Shown here piece after piece: positions 26,841 through 35,471 of a DNA stretch of 64,000 nucleotides (position 1 is its first letter; every line of letters begins with the position of its first letter). The notes under the pieces are model-generated. The model made no database searches and was not told where the DNA came from. It saw nothing but the letters and a program-made list of their open reading frames with translations. Position numbers and translations under genes: made by a program. This DNA is from Saccharomonospora xinjiangensis XJ-54 (lineage in GTDB: Bacteria > Actinomycetota > Actinomycetes > Mycobacteriales > Pseudonocardiaceae): assembly GCF_000258175.1 (NCBI RefSeq), contig NZ_JH636049.1:1572982-1636981 (forward strand), read 5' to 3'.

Positions 26841-29300
26841 GTGACCACCGACTCCCCGAGTCCGAACGGCCGCAGCGACGCCGACCTCATCGCGTCGGTC
26901 CGTGCGGGCCGGATCGAGGAGTACGGCACGCTCTACGACCGGCACGCCACAGCGGCCACCCGCCTCGCGCGGCACCTGTGCCCCGCCACCGCCGACGCCG
27001 ACGCCGTCGTGGCTGAGTCGTTCGCGACGGTGCTCGACGCGCTGCGGGACGGCGAAGGCCCGGACCACGCCTTCCGCGCCTACCTGCTGACCACCGTTCG
27101 CCGCACCGCCCACAGCAGGGCCAGGGCCTCCGGCCGGGTGCGCCAGGCCGGAGTCACGGCCATGGGGGCTGTGGCAGGAACCCGAGCGGTCTCCTCCGAT
27201 CCGTCGGCCGGAGAACTCGAACACTTCGAACGCAGCCTGGTGGCTCGCGCGTTCCACCGGCTTCCCGGACGCTGGCAGACCGTGCTGTGGCACACGGTGA
27301 TCGAGCAGCAGCCCGCCTCGGAGGTCGCGCCGCTGCTCGGCATCTCGCCGGGCGCGGTGCCTGCGCTGGCCTACCGCGCCCGCGCGAGCCTGCGGCAGGA
27401 GTACCTCCAGGCGCATCTCGCGGAGACGTCGTCGCCGCGGTGCAGGGCGACGGCGACCAAGCTCGGCGCGGGAACGAGGGACGGGCTGTCCTTGCGGGAG
27501 CGCGCGCAGGTCGAGCAGCACCTCGATCACTGTGCGCGGTGCAGGGCACTCGCCGACGAACTCGCCGATGTCAACGCCTCGCTGCGCGGGGTGGTGGCCT
27601 TCCTCGTGCTGGGCAGCGCCACCCTCGACTACCTCACGGACAGCGGAGCGGCGTCATCGGCGATCACTGCTGTCCACGCGGCAACGAAATCCGGTGAGCC
27701 CGGCCCCCGCCAGTTCCTCGGCGTCGCGGTGTCAGGTGTCGCGCTCGCCACCGCCGTGGCCGTCGCGCTCGGGGCAGGCGGTGTGGGCACCGCGCCCGTC
27801 GCCCACCGGCCGCAGGAGAGTGAGCGGCCCGCGCCTCCGCCGGTGTCGGCACCCGCGACGCCGTCCCCGACGCCCGTGGGACCGCCGTCACACCCGTCAC
27901 TTCCCCCGCTGCCTGCCCCGGAGCTGAGGCCGGATTCCTACCGGCAGCTCCGGCCACCCCTCCCGCAGTCGCCGGAAACGCGGCCGGTGTCGCCTCCACC
28001 GGCGCTGCCTCCACCGCCGTTTCCTCCCGCAGACCCCGCCACACCGGTCGAGCCCGCTCCACCCGCCGCCCAGCCTGAGGAACCGCTTCCCTCGCCTGGC
28101 ACCGATCCCGGAGGGGACACCGGCAACGAGGTCCCACCACCGGACCCTGCGCCGAGACCGAAGGTTTCGGCGTCCGTTCCCGGCGACGGCATCAGGCTGG
28201 ACGCGGGAGGTGAGGCCAGAAATCTCGACGTGGCACTGCACAACGACGGTGAGGCCACGGCCGCAGGCACCGCTGTGGCCCTGACCCTTCCCGACGGCGT
28301 CACCACCGTCGCGCAGCAGCCCGGGGAAGGCGCCGACCCCGGAGACGGCACCCCGCCTGAAGAGGAGGATGACGGGCTCGGAACCGGCATCACCTCCGAA
28401 AACGACACCACACCCGAGCCGCGAACCGACGGCGGTCGGACCGAATCCACGGCTCCGGGACACGAGCCAGGCACGCCACCTGCTGTGTCCTGTCCTCCAG
28501 GCCGGGGAACCGTCGTGTGCGAGGTTCCCGGCGGGCTGGAACCTCGCGAGCGGGAAGTGGTGCGCTTCCGCGTGACCGCCGCCCCCGAGGCGGAATCCGG
28601 TGCCGCGGAGGGGCGGGTGACGGTGGCGGGCGGCGACCCGGTGCGCTTCACCGTCCCGATCGCCGTCCGGCAGGACGTCGCGCGGCTCGACGTCGGCGTG
28701 ACGGGAAGGCAGCTGCACATCGAGGTCCGCAACGAGGGAGCGCGTCCCGCCATCGCCTCAGTCTCGGTGTCCCTCGACGTACCCGGTCTCGTGCTGTACG
28801 CCGAGGACCTGGAATGCGAGGCCGAGCCGCTGCACTGCGTCTCCCCTGCCCCGCTCGACCCTGGGCAGAGCACTCACCTTGAGGTGTTCGTCCCGCCGGG
28901 TCACGACGCCGACATCGTGACGGTCACCGCATCCGTCGGTGAGGACACGACGTCGGAGGTCGTCGAGCTCATGTCCCTCCTGCGCCTCGATGAGCCCGAA
29001 CCCGGAGCATCCGAACCCGGCGACTCGTCGCGGCCATCCTCGTCGAGTCCGTCCGGGACGGCCCCCTCCACAACTCCTGCCGGCCCCGACCCGGCGGGGC
29101 CGGCGGCTGCCTCGACAGCGCTTCCGCAGGCGCCCGTGTCCTCGTCGTTCCCGGTGTTTCCGCAGGCGCCCTCGGAAGAGGTCGCCGAGGATGATGACGC
29201 TCCGTCACTGCTCGGAACACTCCTGCGGCAGCAGCATCGACGCTCCGGACGGCTCCGGCGGCGCGCCGGGTTCCCGGTTCACCCACGTCCCTCTGCGTAG
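26841..29300 (+). CDS. ECF sigma factor fused to zinc-type anti-sigma motif, membrane helix and exported region
   Basis: An 819-residue fusion. Sigma region 2 is at about 12-98 (SDADLIASVRAGRIEEYGTL; FRAYLLTTVRRTAHSRAR) and region 4 at about 130-190 (LPGRWQTVLWHTVIEQQPAS, LLGISPGAVPALAYRARASL). Residues 217-241 hold His227-x3-Cys231-x2-Cys234, the HX3CX2C zinc motif of ZAS anti-sigma factors. One membrane helix lies at about 292-316, then a Pro-rich stalk (about 325-470), and Ser/Thr/Glu-rich beta-type domains to the C-terminus. GTG 26841 follows GAGGAAGGA. This suggests a membrane-anchored sigma factor that must be cut or rearranged to act. The GtrA gene follows. Confidence 0.88.
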   Translation: MTTDSPSPNGRSDADLIASVRAGRIEEYGTLYDRHATAATRLARHLCPATADADAVVAESFATVLDALRDGEGPDHAFRAYLLTTVRRTAHSRARASGRVRQAGVTAMGAVAGTRAVSSDPSAGELEHFERSLVARAFHRLPGRWQTVLWHTVIEQQPASEVAPLLGISPGAVPALAYRARASLRQEYLQAHLAETSSPRCRATATKLGAGTRDGLSLRERAQVEQHLDHCARCRALADELADVNASLRGVVAFLVLGSATLDYLTDSGAASSAITAVHAATKSGEPGPRQFLGVAVSGVALATAVAVALGAGGVGTAPVAHRPQESERPAPPPVSAPATPSPTPVGPPSHPSLPPLPAPELRPDSYRQLRPPLPQSPETRPVSPPPALPPPPFPPADPATPVEPAPPAAQPEEPLPSPGTDPGGDTGNEVPPPDPAPRPKVSASVPGDGIRLDAGGEARNLDVALHNDGEATAAGTAVALTLPDGVTTVAQQPGEGADPGDGTPPEEEDDGLGTGITSENDTTPEPRTDGGRTESTAPGHEPGTPPAVSCPPGRGTVVCEVPGGLEPREREVVRFRVTAAPEAESGAAEGRVTVAGGDPVRFTVPIAVRQDVARLDVGVTGRQLHIEVRNEGARPAIASVSVSLDVPGLVLYAEDLECEAEPLHCVSPAPLDPGQSTHLEVFVPPGHDADIVTVTASVGEDTTSEVVELMSLLRLDEPEPGASEPGDSSRPSSSSPSGTAPSTTPAGPDPAGPAAASTALPQAPVSSSFPVFPQAPSEEVAEDDDAPSLLGTLLRQQHRRSGRLRRRAGFPVHPRPSA

Positions 29301-29303
29301 ACT
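29298..29303 (+). promoter_or_regulatory. Leaderless -10 (TAGACT) for GtrA made partly of the sigma gene's stop codon
   Basis: TAGACT starts with the TAG stop at 29298-29300 and lies 7 bases before GTG 29311; no ribosome binding site is seen. Confidence 0.5.
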
Positions 29304-29310
29304 GCGCGAC

Positions 29311-29853
29311 GTGGCCGTCGTCGGATCTGTTCTCGCCCGCCTTCCCGCGCCCCTGCGCGCGATCCTGGTGAAGCACCGGGAGCTGCTGAAGTTCGCGCTG
29401 GTGGGCGGCACGACGTTCGTCGTGGACAACGCCATCTGGTACCTGCTGAAACTGACGATCCTGACATCGAAACCCACGACGGCGAAGGCCATCGCGATCA
29501 TCATCGCCACCATCGTGTCGTACGTGTTGAACCGCGAGTGGTCCTTCCGCACGAGGGGAGGCAGGGAACGCGCTCACGAAGCGGCGCTGTTCTTCCTGGT
29601 CAGCGGTGTCGCGGTCGTCATCAATCTGATCCCGCTGCTCATGTCACGCTACGTGTTCGACCTGGAGGTCCCGCACGTCTCCCGGTTCGTCCAGGAGGCC
29701 GCCGACTTCGCCAGTGGATCGATCATCGGCATGCTCCTGGCGATGGCGTTCCGGTTCTGGGGTTTCCGGAGGTGGGTCTTCCCCGACGAACTCGGCCGCA
29801 CACGGCGCGATGCCCCCACCGACGACGCCGCGGCCTCGGGCGCGCACCGCTGA
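29311..29853 (+). CDS. GtrA-like membrane protein
   Basis: A 180-residue GtrA/DPMS-type protein with four predicted membrane helices. FALVGGTTFVVDNAIWYLL (about 30-48) and IVSYVLNREWSFRTRGG (about 71-87) are family hallmarks. GtrA proteins are thought to help translocate polyprenyl-phosphate-linked sugars and are often paired with mannosyltransferases; the GT87 gene nearby fits. Mycobacterial Rv3277 holds the same place after purK. GTG 29311 is supported by the TAGACT just upstream. Confidence 0.88.
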   Translation: MAVVGSVLARLPAPLRAILVKHRELLKFALVGGTTFVVDNAIWYLLKLTILTSKPTTAKAIAIIIATIVSYVLNREWSFRTRGGRERAHEAALFFLVSGVAVVINLIPLLMSRYVFDLEVPHVSRFVQEAADFASGSIIGMLLAMAFRFWGFRRWVFPDELGRTRRDAPTDDAAASGAHR

Positions 29854-29925
29854 AGCAAGGCGGGCGCCCACACGCCCACAGCCGACACACCCGCACAGTG
29901 CTGCGTGGTCGAACACATCAGTCCG

Positions 29926-30009
29926 TCACCGTGGGTGGCGGGCGAGTCGCCAGGTCAGGTGCTGCCGGGGGTAGACCCGGACCCTGGCCTGACGCATGTT
30001 CAGGGTCAT
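29926..30009 (-). CDS. Possible 27-residue Arg-rich small protein
   Basis: The minus strand has AAGGGGG four bases before ATG 30009 and then 27 codons, beginning MTLNMRQARVRVYPRQ, ending at TGA 29926-29928. It is strongly basic (seven Arg, two His). It lies 70 bases downstream of the histidine-kinase gene on the same strand. The good ribosome binding site supports translation; no homologue comes to mind, and it also overlaps a stem-loop, so this is tentative. Confidence 0.35.
   Translation of the reverse strand: MTLNMRQARVRVYPRQHLTWRLARHPR
29950..29993. terminator. Stem-loop region between GtrA and the histidine kinase
   Basis: CCAGG/CCTGG and GTCAGG/CCTGAC are alternative outer pairings, with an inner CCGGG/CCCGG stem at 29965-29980 (6-base loop). 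A T-run follows at 30009-30013 on the plus strand. It could end GtrA transcription; it also lies within the small ORF on the other strand. Confidence 0.35.
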
Positions 30010-30079
30010 TTTTCCCCCTTCTCAGTTCCTCGAACCGAGTCCGCAGGCAGCGCGCCCAAGATCTTCCCCGCCGTACCCG

Positions 30080-31363
30080 CTACCTCGGCACCCGCTCGGC
30101 GGGCCAGCTCACGCCGACCACATCACTGGGCCTCGGCACCCGCAGGAAGAGACTGAACGTGGCAGGCCGTTTCGCCGAGAGCTCCAGCCTTCCGCCGTCG
30201 GCCTCGGCGAGTGCCCGCGCCAGCGCGAGTCCCACCCCCGTCGAGCCGCTGCCGGAGAAACCCCGCTCGAACACATGCGACGCGAGATCGTCCGGAATGC
30301 CCGTTCCCGTGTCGGCGACCTGCACCACCACGGTGTTCTCGTTCTCGCCCCTGCGCGCCGTCACCGTGACCGTGCCAGCACCGTGCTTGGCGGAGTTGTC
30401 GAGCAGCACGCCGAGGACCTCCCTCAACCGTCCCGGCGTCGCTCGCGCCCTCAACCCCTCACCCACCCGCAGCCGCAGGGAACGGTTGTGCCGTTTGAAC
30501 ACGGGCCGCCACTCGTCGGCCACCTCGCCGAGCAGCACGGAAAGGTCAACGGGCTCGACCCTCACCTCGCTCGCGGCTCGGGCCGCGGCCAGCAGCTCGT
30601 CGAGCACGGCGGCCAGCCGATCGGCCTGCTCCTGCGCGGTTCGCGCCGAATCGGCGACCTCCTCGTCGGGATGGGTGGTGAGCGCCTCCAGCCTCAGCTG
30701 CAACGCGGTCAGGCGGCTGCGCAGCTGATGGGACACGTCACCGACGAGTTGCCGCTCCCGCTGCACCAACTGCGCCAGCGCGGTGGCCGACGCATCGAGT
30801 GCGTCTGCCACCGCGTCCAGTTCGGCGACGTCGTAGCGGCGCGAGTCGGGGCGGAAATCGCCCGCGCCCAGCCGCACCGCGCGATCCGCCACGTGGCGCA
30901 GCGGCCGTGCCAGCCGCCGTGCCGTCACTGTGGCCACCACGGTTCCCGTGCCCACCGAGAGCACCACCAGCAGCAGCACCGCTGCCGCGACCTGCGTTTG
31001 CTGTGTGCGCATCGGCTGGGCGGGGATCGCCAGCCGCACCGTGCCGTTCTGCGCGATGGGCACGGTCTCCACGACGACGTCCTGCCCCAGCGCCCTCCCG
31101 TACCTCAGAGTTGGCGTGTCAGGGCGGACCACGGTGAGGTTGCCGTTCTTCGGCACCGCAACCCGCACGTGACTGAGGTCGAGCGGGCGGCCGTCCGCGA
31201 GCTGGTCGTCGAGGATCGCGGCGATGCGCTGCGCGCTCGACGCCAGATCTTCCCTGGTGAGGTTGTCCACGAGGAGCCAGCCCGTGACGCCGAGCGGAAT
31301 GCCCAGGGCGACACCCGTCACAGCGACGGCGAGCAGGATCGCGAGCAGGATGCGACGACGCAC
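30080..31363 (-). CDS. Sensor histidine kinase (HisKA type)
   Basis: A 427-residue kinase with two membrane helices (about 5-27 and 125-147) around an extracytoplasmic sensor domain, then HAMP (about 148-200), the H-box VGDVSHQLRSRLTALQLRLE (about 208-227) with the phosphorylated His, and an HATPase domain with LLDNSAKHGAGTVTV (N-box) and TGTGIPDD (G1 box). It should phosphorylate the OmpR-type regulator encoded 10 bases upstream. GTG 31363 has GAAGG six bases before it. The signal is unknown. Confidence 0.92.
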   Translation of the reverse strand: MRRRILLAILLAVAVTGVALGIPLGVTGWLLVDNLTREDLASSAQRIAAILDDQLADGRPLDLSHVRVAVPKNGNLTVVRPDTPTLRYGRALGQDVVVETVPIAQNGTVRLAIPAQPMRTQQTQVAAAVLLLVVLSVGTGTVVATVTARRLARPLRHVADRAVRLGAGDFRPDSRRYDVAELDAVADALDASATALAQLVQRERQLVGDVSHQLRSRLTALQLRLEALTTHPDEEVADSARTAQEQADRLAAVLDELLAAARAASEVRVEPVDLSVLLGEVADEWRPVFKRHNRSLRLRVGEGLRARATPGRLREVLGVLLDNSAKHGAGTVTVTARRGENENTVVVQVADTGTGIPDDLASHVFERGFSGSGSTGVGLALARALAEADGGRLELSAKRPATFSLFLRVPRPSDVVGVSWPAERVPR

Positions 31364-31373
31364 GGCCGGCCTT

Positions 31374-32069
31374 CTAGTCGGTGTTGAACCGGAACCCGAC
31401 GCCGCGCACGGTGGCGATGTGTTCCTCACCGGGTCTGCGGGCCGTCCCGTTCGCGGCCCTGGCGAGCTTGCGCCGCAACCACGACATGTGCATGTCCAGC
31501 GTCTTCGACGTCCTCGACGTCTCCGGCGAGAGGTCGTTCCACACCTCGGAGAGGATCTCTTCCCTGCTGACGACCTGGCCCGCCCTGGTGAGCAGCACCC
31601 TCAGCAGCTCGAATTCCTTGTTGGCGAGCGCGATCTCCCTGCCCTCCACGGTGACGACCCTCGCGCCGACGTCCATCCGCACGCCGCCCGATTCGAGAAC
31701 CTCGGGCGCCCTGCGGCGCAGTAGCGCGCGGATGCGGGCCAGCAGTTCGGCCAGCCGGAACGGCTTGGCCACGTAGTCGTCGGCCCCGGCGTCGAGCCCG
31801 ACGACGAAGTCCACCTCGTCGGTTCTCGCCGTGAGCATGAGCACCGGAAGCCCCTGATCGGTGGCGCGCAGCCGCCTGCACACCTCGAGACCGTCCATGC
31901 CGGGCAGCCCGAGATCGAGGACGAGCAGGTCAACCCGGTCCCGTGCCGTGGCGTCCAACGTCGATGGCCCGTCGGCCACCACCGTGACCTCGTACCCCTC
32001 CCTGCGCAGGGCGCGCGACAGCGGTTCGGCGATCGCCGGATCGTCTTCGGCAAGTAGGACCACGCTCAC
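31374..32069 (-). CDS. OmpR/PhoB-type response regulator
   Basis: A 231-residue regulator. The receiver domain has AEDDPAI (about 7-13), the phospho-acceptor Asp in DLLVLDLGLPGMDGLE (about 45-60) and a conserved Lys in DYVAKPFRLAELLAR (about 97-111). The C-terminal winged helix (about 128-230) has EFELLRVLLTRAGQVVSREE and ends TVRGVGFRFNTD. GTG 32069 is supported by TAAGGT seven bases upstream, compatible with a leaderless mRNA; upstream in-frame starts up to ATG 32096 are possible. It is the first gene of the two-component operon. Confidence 0.92.
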   Translation of the reverse strand: MSVVLLAEDDPAIAEPLSRALRREGYEVTVVADGPSTLDATARDRVDLLVLDLGLPGMDGLEVCRRLRATDQGLPVLMLTARTDEVDFVVGLDAGADDYVAKPFRLAELLARIRALLRRRAPEVLESGGVRMDVGARVVTVEGREIALANKEFELLRVLLTRAGQVVSREEILSEVWNDLSPETSRTSKTLDMHMSWLRRKLARAANGTARRPGEEHIATVRGVGFRFNTD

Positions 32070-32076
32070 CTTGCCA

Positions 32077-32082
32077 ACCTTA
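32077..32082 (-). promoter_or_regulatory. Leaderless -10 (TAAGGT) for the response-regulator operon
   Basis: TAAGGT on the minus strand lies 7 bases before GTG 32069; the divergent hisN start is only 24 bases away. Confidence 0.45.
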
Positions 32083-32105
32083 CGGCTCACCGGCATGAAA
32101 CCATC

Positions 32106-32909
32106 GTGACCGTGTTGGGATACTCCGTTGACCTGGTCTTGGCCAAGCGGCTCGCGGACGCGGCCGACGCGATCACCACGGCGCGCTTCCGCGCACTCGA
32201 TCTCGGGGTGGATCGAAAGCCCGACCGCACGCCCGTGACGGACGCCGATACGGCCGTCGAGGACGCGGTACGCGACCTGCTCGCCCTCGAACGCCCCGGC
32301 GACGCCGTCGCCGGTGAGGAACGCGGCGGTTCGGCGACCGCGCCCGGCCGGGTGTGGGTGATCGATCCCATCGACGGCACCAAGAACTTCCTGCGTGGCG
32401 TGCCGGTGTGGGCCACGCTGATCGCGCTCGTCGAGGACGGTGTTCCCGTCGTGGGCGTGGTGAGCGCGCCGCTGCTCGGCAGGCGCTGGTGGGCGGCGTC
32501 CGGTGAGGGCGCGTGGCTGCGGGACTCGGCAGGCGAGCACCGGATCTCCGTGTCGAAGGTCGCGGCGCTGGACGACGCGACGGTCTCCACCACCGACCTC
32601 GGCTCCTGGGTCGAACACCACTCCCGCGATGCCTACCTGCGGCTCGTGGACGCCTGCTGGGAAAGCCGCGCGTTCGGCGACTTCTGGCAGCACTGCCTCG
32701 TGGCCGAGGGCGCGCTCGACATCGCCGCCGAACCCATCGTGAACCCGTGGGACGTGGCGCCGTTGCGCGTGCTCGTCACCGAGGCCGGTGGCCGGTTCAG
32801 CGACCTCGCGGGACGTGGCGGCATCGACGGCGGCTCGGCACTCTCCACCAACGGCCTGCTGCACGACCGTGCGCTGGAGATCGTGGCGAGCGGAGGAGGC
32901 GAGGGCTGA
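32106..32909 (+). CDS. hisN: Histidinol-phosphatase, inositol-monophosphatase family
   Basis: A 267-residue metal-dependent phosphatase. Glu of GEERGG (about 70-75), VWVIDPIDGTKNFLRGVPVW (about 83-102) and the second metal motif in VNPWDVAPLRVLVTEAGG (about 212-229) are present; TPVTDADTAVE fits too. The whole sequence resembles actinobacterial HisN, which dephosphorylates L-histidinol phosphate. A broader inositol-phosphatase role cannot be excluded. GTG 32106 is used; GTG 32112 is possible. It diverges from the response regulator. Confidence 0.88.
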   Translation: MTVLGYSVDLVLAKRLADAADAITTARFRALDLGVDRKPDRTPVTDADTAVEDAVRDLLALERPGDAVAGEERGGSATAPGRVWVIDPIDGTKNFLRGVPVWATLIALVEDGVPVVGVVSAPLLGRRWWAASGEGAWLRDSAGEHRISVSKVAALDDATVSTTDLGSWVEHHSRDAYLRLVDACWESRAFGDFWQHCLVAEGALDIAAEPIVNPWDVAPLRVLVTEAGGRFSDLAGRGGIDGGSALSTNGLLHDRALEIVASGGGEG

Positions 32910-32949
32910 CGGGGCTGACGGTCCCGCATCGCGAGCGCGCGGCACACGC

Positions 32950-33222
32950 TCACGGCAGCACGCCGACCGCTCCCCGTGCCACCTGCGCCCACGCGAGCCT
33001 TCCGAACAGGTAGTGGCACGCGACCTGCTCGTTGGAGAACCGGGCCCAGTCGTAGCGGTTGCCCTGCTCCCGCCAGAAAACCTCCCAGGCGACCTCGCCG
33101 TCGAGTCCTTCCTCCTCGGTGCGGAGCAGGCACCACGCGTTGTCGGTCTCACTGCCGATCGAGACGACTTCGCCCGGCACGCCGACGGCGTCCAGCCAAC
33201 GCTTGATCGACTCGAAGTTCAT
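32950..33222 (-). CDS. Putative immunity protein for the TNT-type toxin
   Basis: A 90-residue, mostly acidic protein (MNFESIKRWLDAVGVPGE, then DNAWCLLRTEEEGLDGEVAW, ending FGRLAWAQVARGAVGVLP). No membrane segment. The ATG overlaps the toxin gene's stop codon (ATGA), the usual arrangement of polymorphic toxins and their immunity partners; the mycobacterial TNT toxin is likewise held inactive by a small cytoplasmic antitoxin (IFT). I do not recognise direct homology, so the function rests on context. Confidence 0.75.
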   Translation of the reverse strand: MNFESIKRWLDAVGVPGEVVSIGSETDNAWCLLRTEEEGLDGEVAWEVFWREQGNRYDWARFSNEQVACHYLFGRLAWAQVARGAVGVLP

Positions 33223-35462
33223 GCCCTCTCCTCGAACGTGATGTCCGCCAGATGGCCGAGCACCACAAGCTCGGCCGCCGAATACACCGTCCGGTAGCGC
33301 ACACCGCCACCGGGTTGACCGAACCACGGCGCCGACACCGCTTTCCACGCGGGCACCTGCCTGACCACCCGGTACCGGCGGTATCCGCTGCCGAGATGCC
33401 ACGGCGGCAACGAACGCTGCGCGAATCGTGTGCCGTCGGCGGCGAACACGCGGCCGTGTGCCGAACCGAACCGGTCCAGCACCTCTCCCTCCTCCAGCAG
33501 CACCGGCTCGCCCGGTTCGTGACAGCCCTCGGGAAACCGCTCGGGCGGCGGCCACGCGAACTCGGGCCGCTCGCCGTCGCGCACGAGGTAACGACGATCC
33601 CACTCCAGTTCGGAAACCTCCCCGAGCGGATCATGCCCCTCGATCACCTCGGCGGGCACACCGGGCAGCACCTCGGCCGGTGGGGGCGCGGGACGCCTGC
33701 CGCCACCACGCAGAGCGGACAGTGCGGGCTCGACGTCGAGCAGGCCAGAATCCGGGTGATCGTGAGGAGGGAATCGTGCGACGCCGAAGTCCGCCTCCTC
33801 CTCGGGCGCGGGCAACTGCCTCGCCGGGGTGTCGGAGGCGACCGGCAGGTGCCCGATGGGAAACATGTGGACCACGAAGAGAGCGACGACGCTCTCCCGT
33901 TCCTGCCGGGGCGCACCCACCGCGACGGCCGAGGCACCCGGATGCGGCGCGGGCGGCTGGGGACGCGGCGGGGCAGGCGGTGGAGCCGGAGCCTGCTGGT
34001 GCGGAGACTGCTGTCCGGGCTGCGGTTGTCGGGGCTGCGGTTGTCCCGGCGGCTGCTGCACCGGCTGGGGATGCTGCGCTGCCGGGGCTTGAGGCGCTGG
34101 GCCCTGTTGCCCGTGCGGCGCGGCGGGATTCGGTGCGTTCCACTGGACCGCCCTGCCCTGCGGCGGAGCCTGCGCCCCCGGAGCCTGGGGCGGGACGCCC
34201 TGCGGCACCGCACCGAACTGCGCTTGCTGCCCGCCCGGCGCGTACATCGGAGGCTGGACCTGCGCCCCGTAGCCGCCCCACTGCGGCGGCGCCCCGTACT
34301 GCGGCATGTTGGGGACCACGGTGGGGGCCACAGGAGGATGCTGGTAGGCGGCAGGAGGCGGGACGGCGCTCGGCAGGGCCGACGGCGCGAGGCCGGACAA
34401 GTGCGTGTGCCCGACCTGCCCCACGTGTCCAGCCTGTGGACCCGCGAAGGGAGGCTGGCCGCCCGCATCGGGCGGACGCAGGACTGTACCGCTGGGCGGG
34501 GTTGGGGCATCGGCACCGATGCCGGGCACGAACTGCCCGCTCGGTGGTGTGGGCAACTGCGCGATCGCGATCGGGCCGGTGTCCTCGGCGGCGTCGTCGT
34601 CGAGCGGCGGGATGCCGCCGTGCGTTTCCTCGCCCGAATCCGGAAGCAGTGGCTCGTCGGCCGGGTCGAGCCGCTCGGCGATGATCGACTCCGGAAGCCC
34701 GGCGAGGCCGGTGTCCTCCGCCTGCTCGGTGAAACCGGGCTCGGCCGGAACCCCGGCGAGACCGCCGTCCTTCACCGGACCCGCGCCGGTCATCTCCCGC
34801 ACAGCCCCGGCGAGACCGGCGTCCTCCCCCTGCCCCGCGCCGGTCATCTCCCGCACAGCCCCGGCGGCACCTGCTGCGTCACCCACCGCTCCGGCCACGG
34901 CACCGGCAACACCTCCAGGCTGCCCGGCCTGCTCGGCGTGACGCGTGACGCCCTCCACCGGAGCGGCCGAAGACGACACCGCCTCGACGAGGTCCCTGGT
35001 CACCATCCCGAGATCACCCGCCGCGCCGCGCAGCACCGTGTCCACCGCGAGCAGTGCCGAAGGATGTCCTGCGTCGGCGGCCACGAGCGCGGCGTTCCTT
35101 GTCGTCGCCGCGTCCACGAGTCTCCGCACGATCTCCACCTTCGCCCTGCCCACCTGCTCGGCCGCGTTGTCGAGCCGGTCGGCGGCCAGCGTGGCGTTCC
35201 GAGCGGCCTCCGCGAGCGACCCCGAGTCGGGGTCCGCGAGGGTGGCCCACCGCTGCCTCGCGGTCTCGGCAGCGGGGCCGGACATCGCCGCGAGGGCCCT
35301 CTCCGCACACGTGTCCGCCTCACCGGCGAGCGAGGTCAGCTCTCGTGCCGCTTTCCGCCACGCCTCCGCCTGCTCGCGCAACGCGTCCTCGTCGGCTTCG
35401 GGCCAGCTCACCCCGGTCGCGTCCGCGATCCCGGCGAGTTCGGCAGGCAGTTCCACACCCAT
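33219..35462 (-). CDS. Polymorphic toxin with WXG100-like N-terminus and TNT (NAD+ glycohydrolase) C-terminus
   Basis: A 747-residue protein. The N-terminal part (about 1-120, GVSWPEADEDALREQAEAWR onward) is a helical WXG100-like domain as in CpnT. A central region has two copies of GAVREMTGAG and a long Pro/Gln-rich linker (about 330-520). The C-terminal TNT domain (about 640-745) has LDRFGSAHGRVFAADGTRF, RSLPPWHLGSGYRRYRVV and APWFGQPGGG. TNT domains hydrolyse NAD+. The residue after GGGV is Arg where I recall Gln in mycobacterial TNT. ATG 35462 was chosen; GTG 35471 is possible. Export by a type VII system is likely. Confidence 0.88.
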   Translation of the reverse strand: MGVELPAELAGIADATGVSWPEADEDALREQAEAWRKAARELTSLAGEADTCAERALAAMSGPAAETARQRWATLADPDSGSLAEAARNATLAADRLDNAAEQVGRAKVEIVRRLVDAATTRNAALVAADAGHPSALLAVDTVLRGAAGDLGMVTRDLVEAVSSSAAPVEGVTRHAEQAGQPGGVAGAVAGAVGDAAGAAGAVREMTGAGQGEDAGLAGAVREMTGAGPVKDGGLAGVPAEPGFTEQAEDTGLAGLPESIIAERLDPADEPLLPDSGEETHGGIPPLDDDAAEDTGPIAIAQLPTPPSGQFVPGIGADAPTPPSGTVLRPPDAGGQPPFAGPQAGHVGQVGHTHLSGLAPSALPSAVPPPAAYQHPPVAPTVVPNMPQYGAPPQWGGYGAQVQPPMYAPGGQQAQFGAVPQGVPPQAPGAQAPPQGRAVQWNAPNPAAPHGQQGPAPQAPAAQHPQPVQQPPGQPQPRQPQPGQQSPHQQAPAPPPAPPRPQPPAPHPGASAVAVGAPRQERESVVALFVVHMFPIGHLPVASDTPARQLPAPEEEADFGVARFPPHDHPDSGLLDVEPALSALRGGGRRPAPPPAEVLPGVPAEVIEGHDPLGEVSELEWDRRYLVRDGERPEFAWPPPERFPEGCHEPGEPVLLEEGEVLDRFGSAHGRVFAADGTRFAQRSLPPWHLGSGYRRYRVVRQVPAWKAVSAPWFGQPGGGVRYRTVYSAAELVVLGHLADITFEERA

Positions 35463-35471
35463 GGCAGGCAC

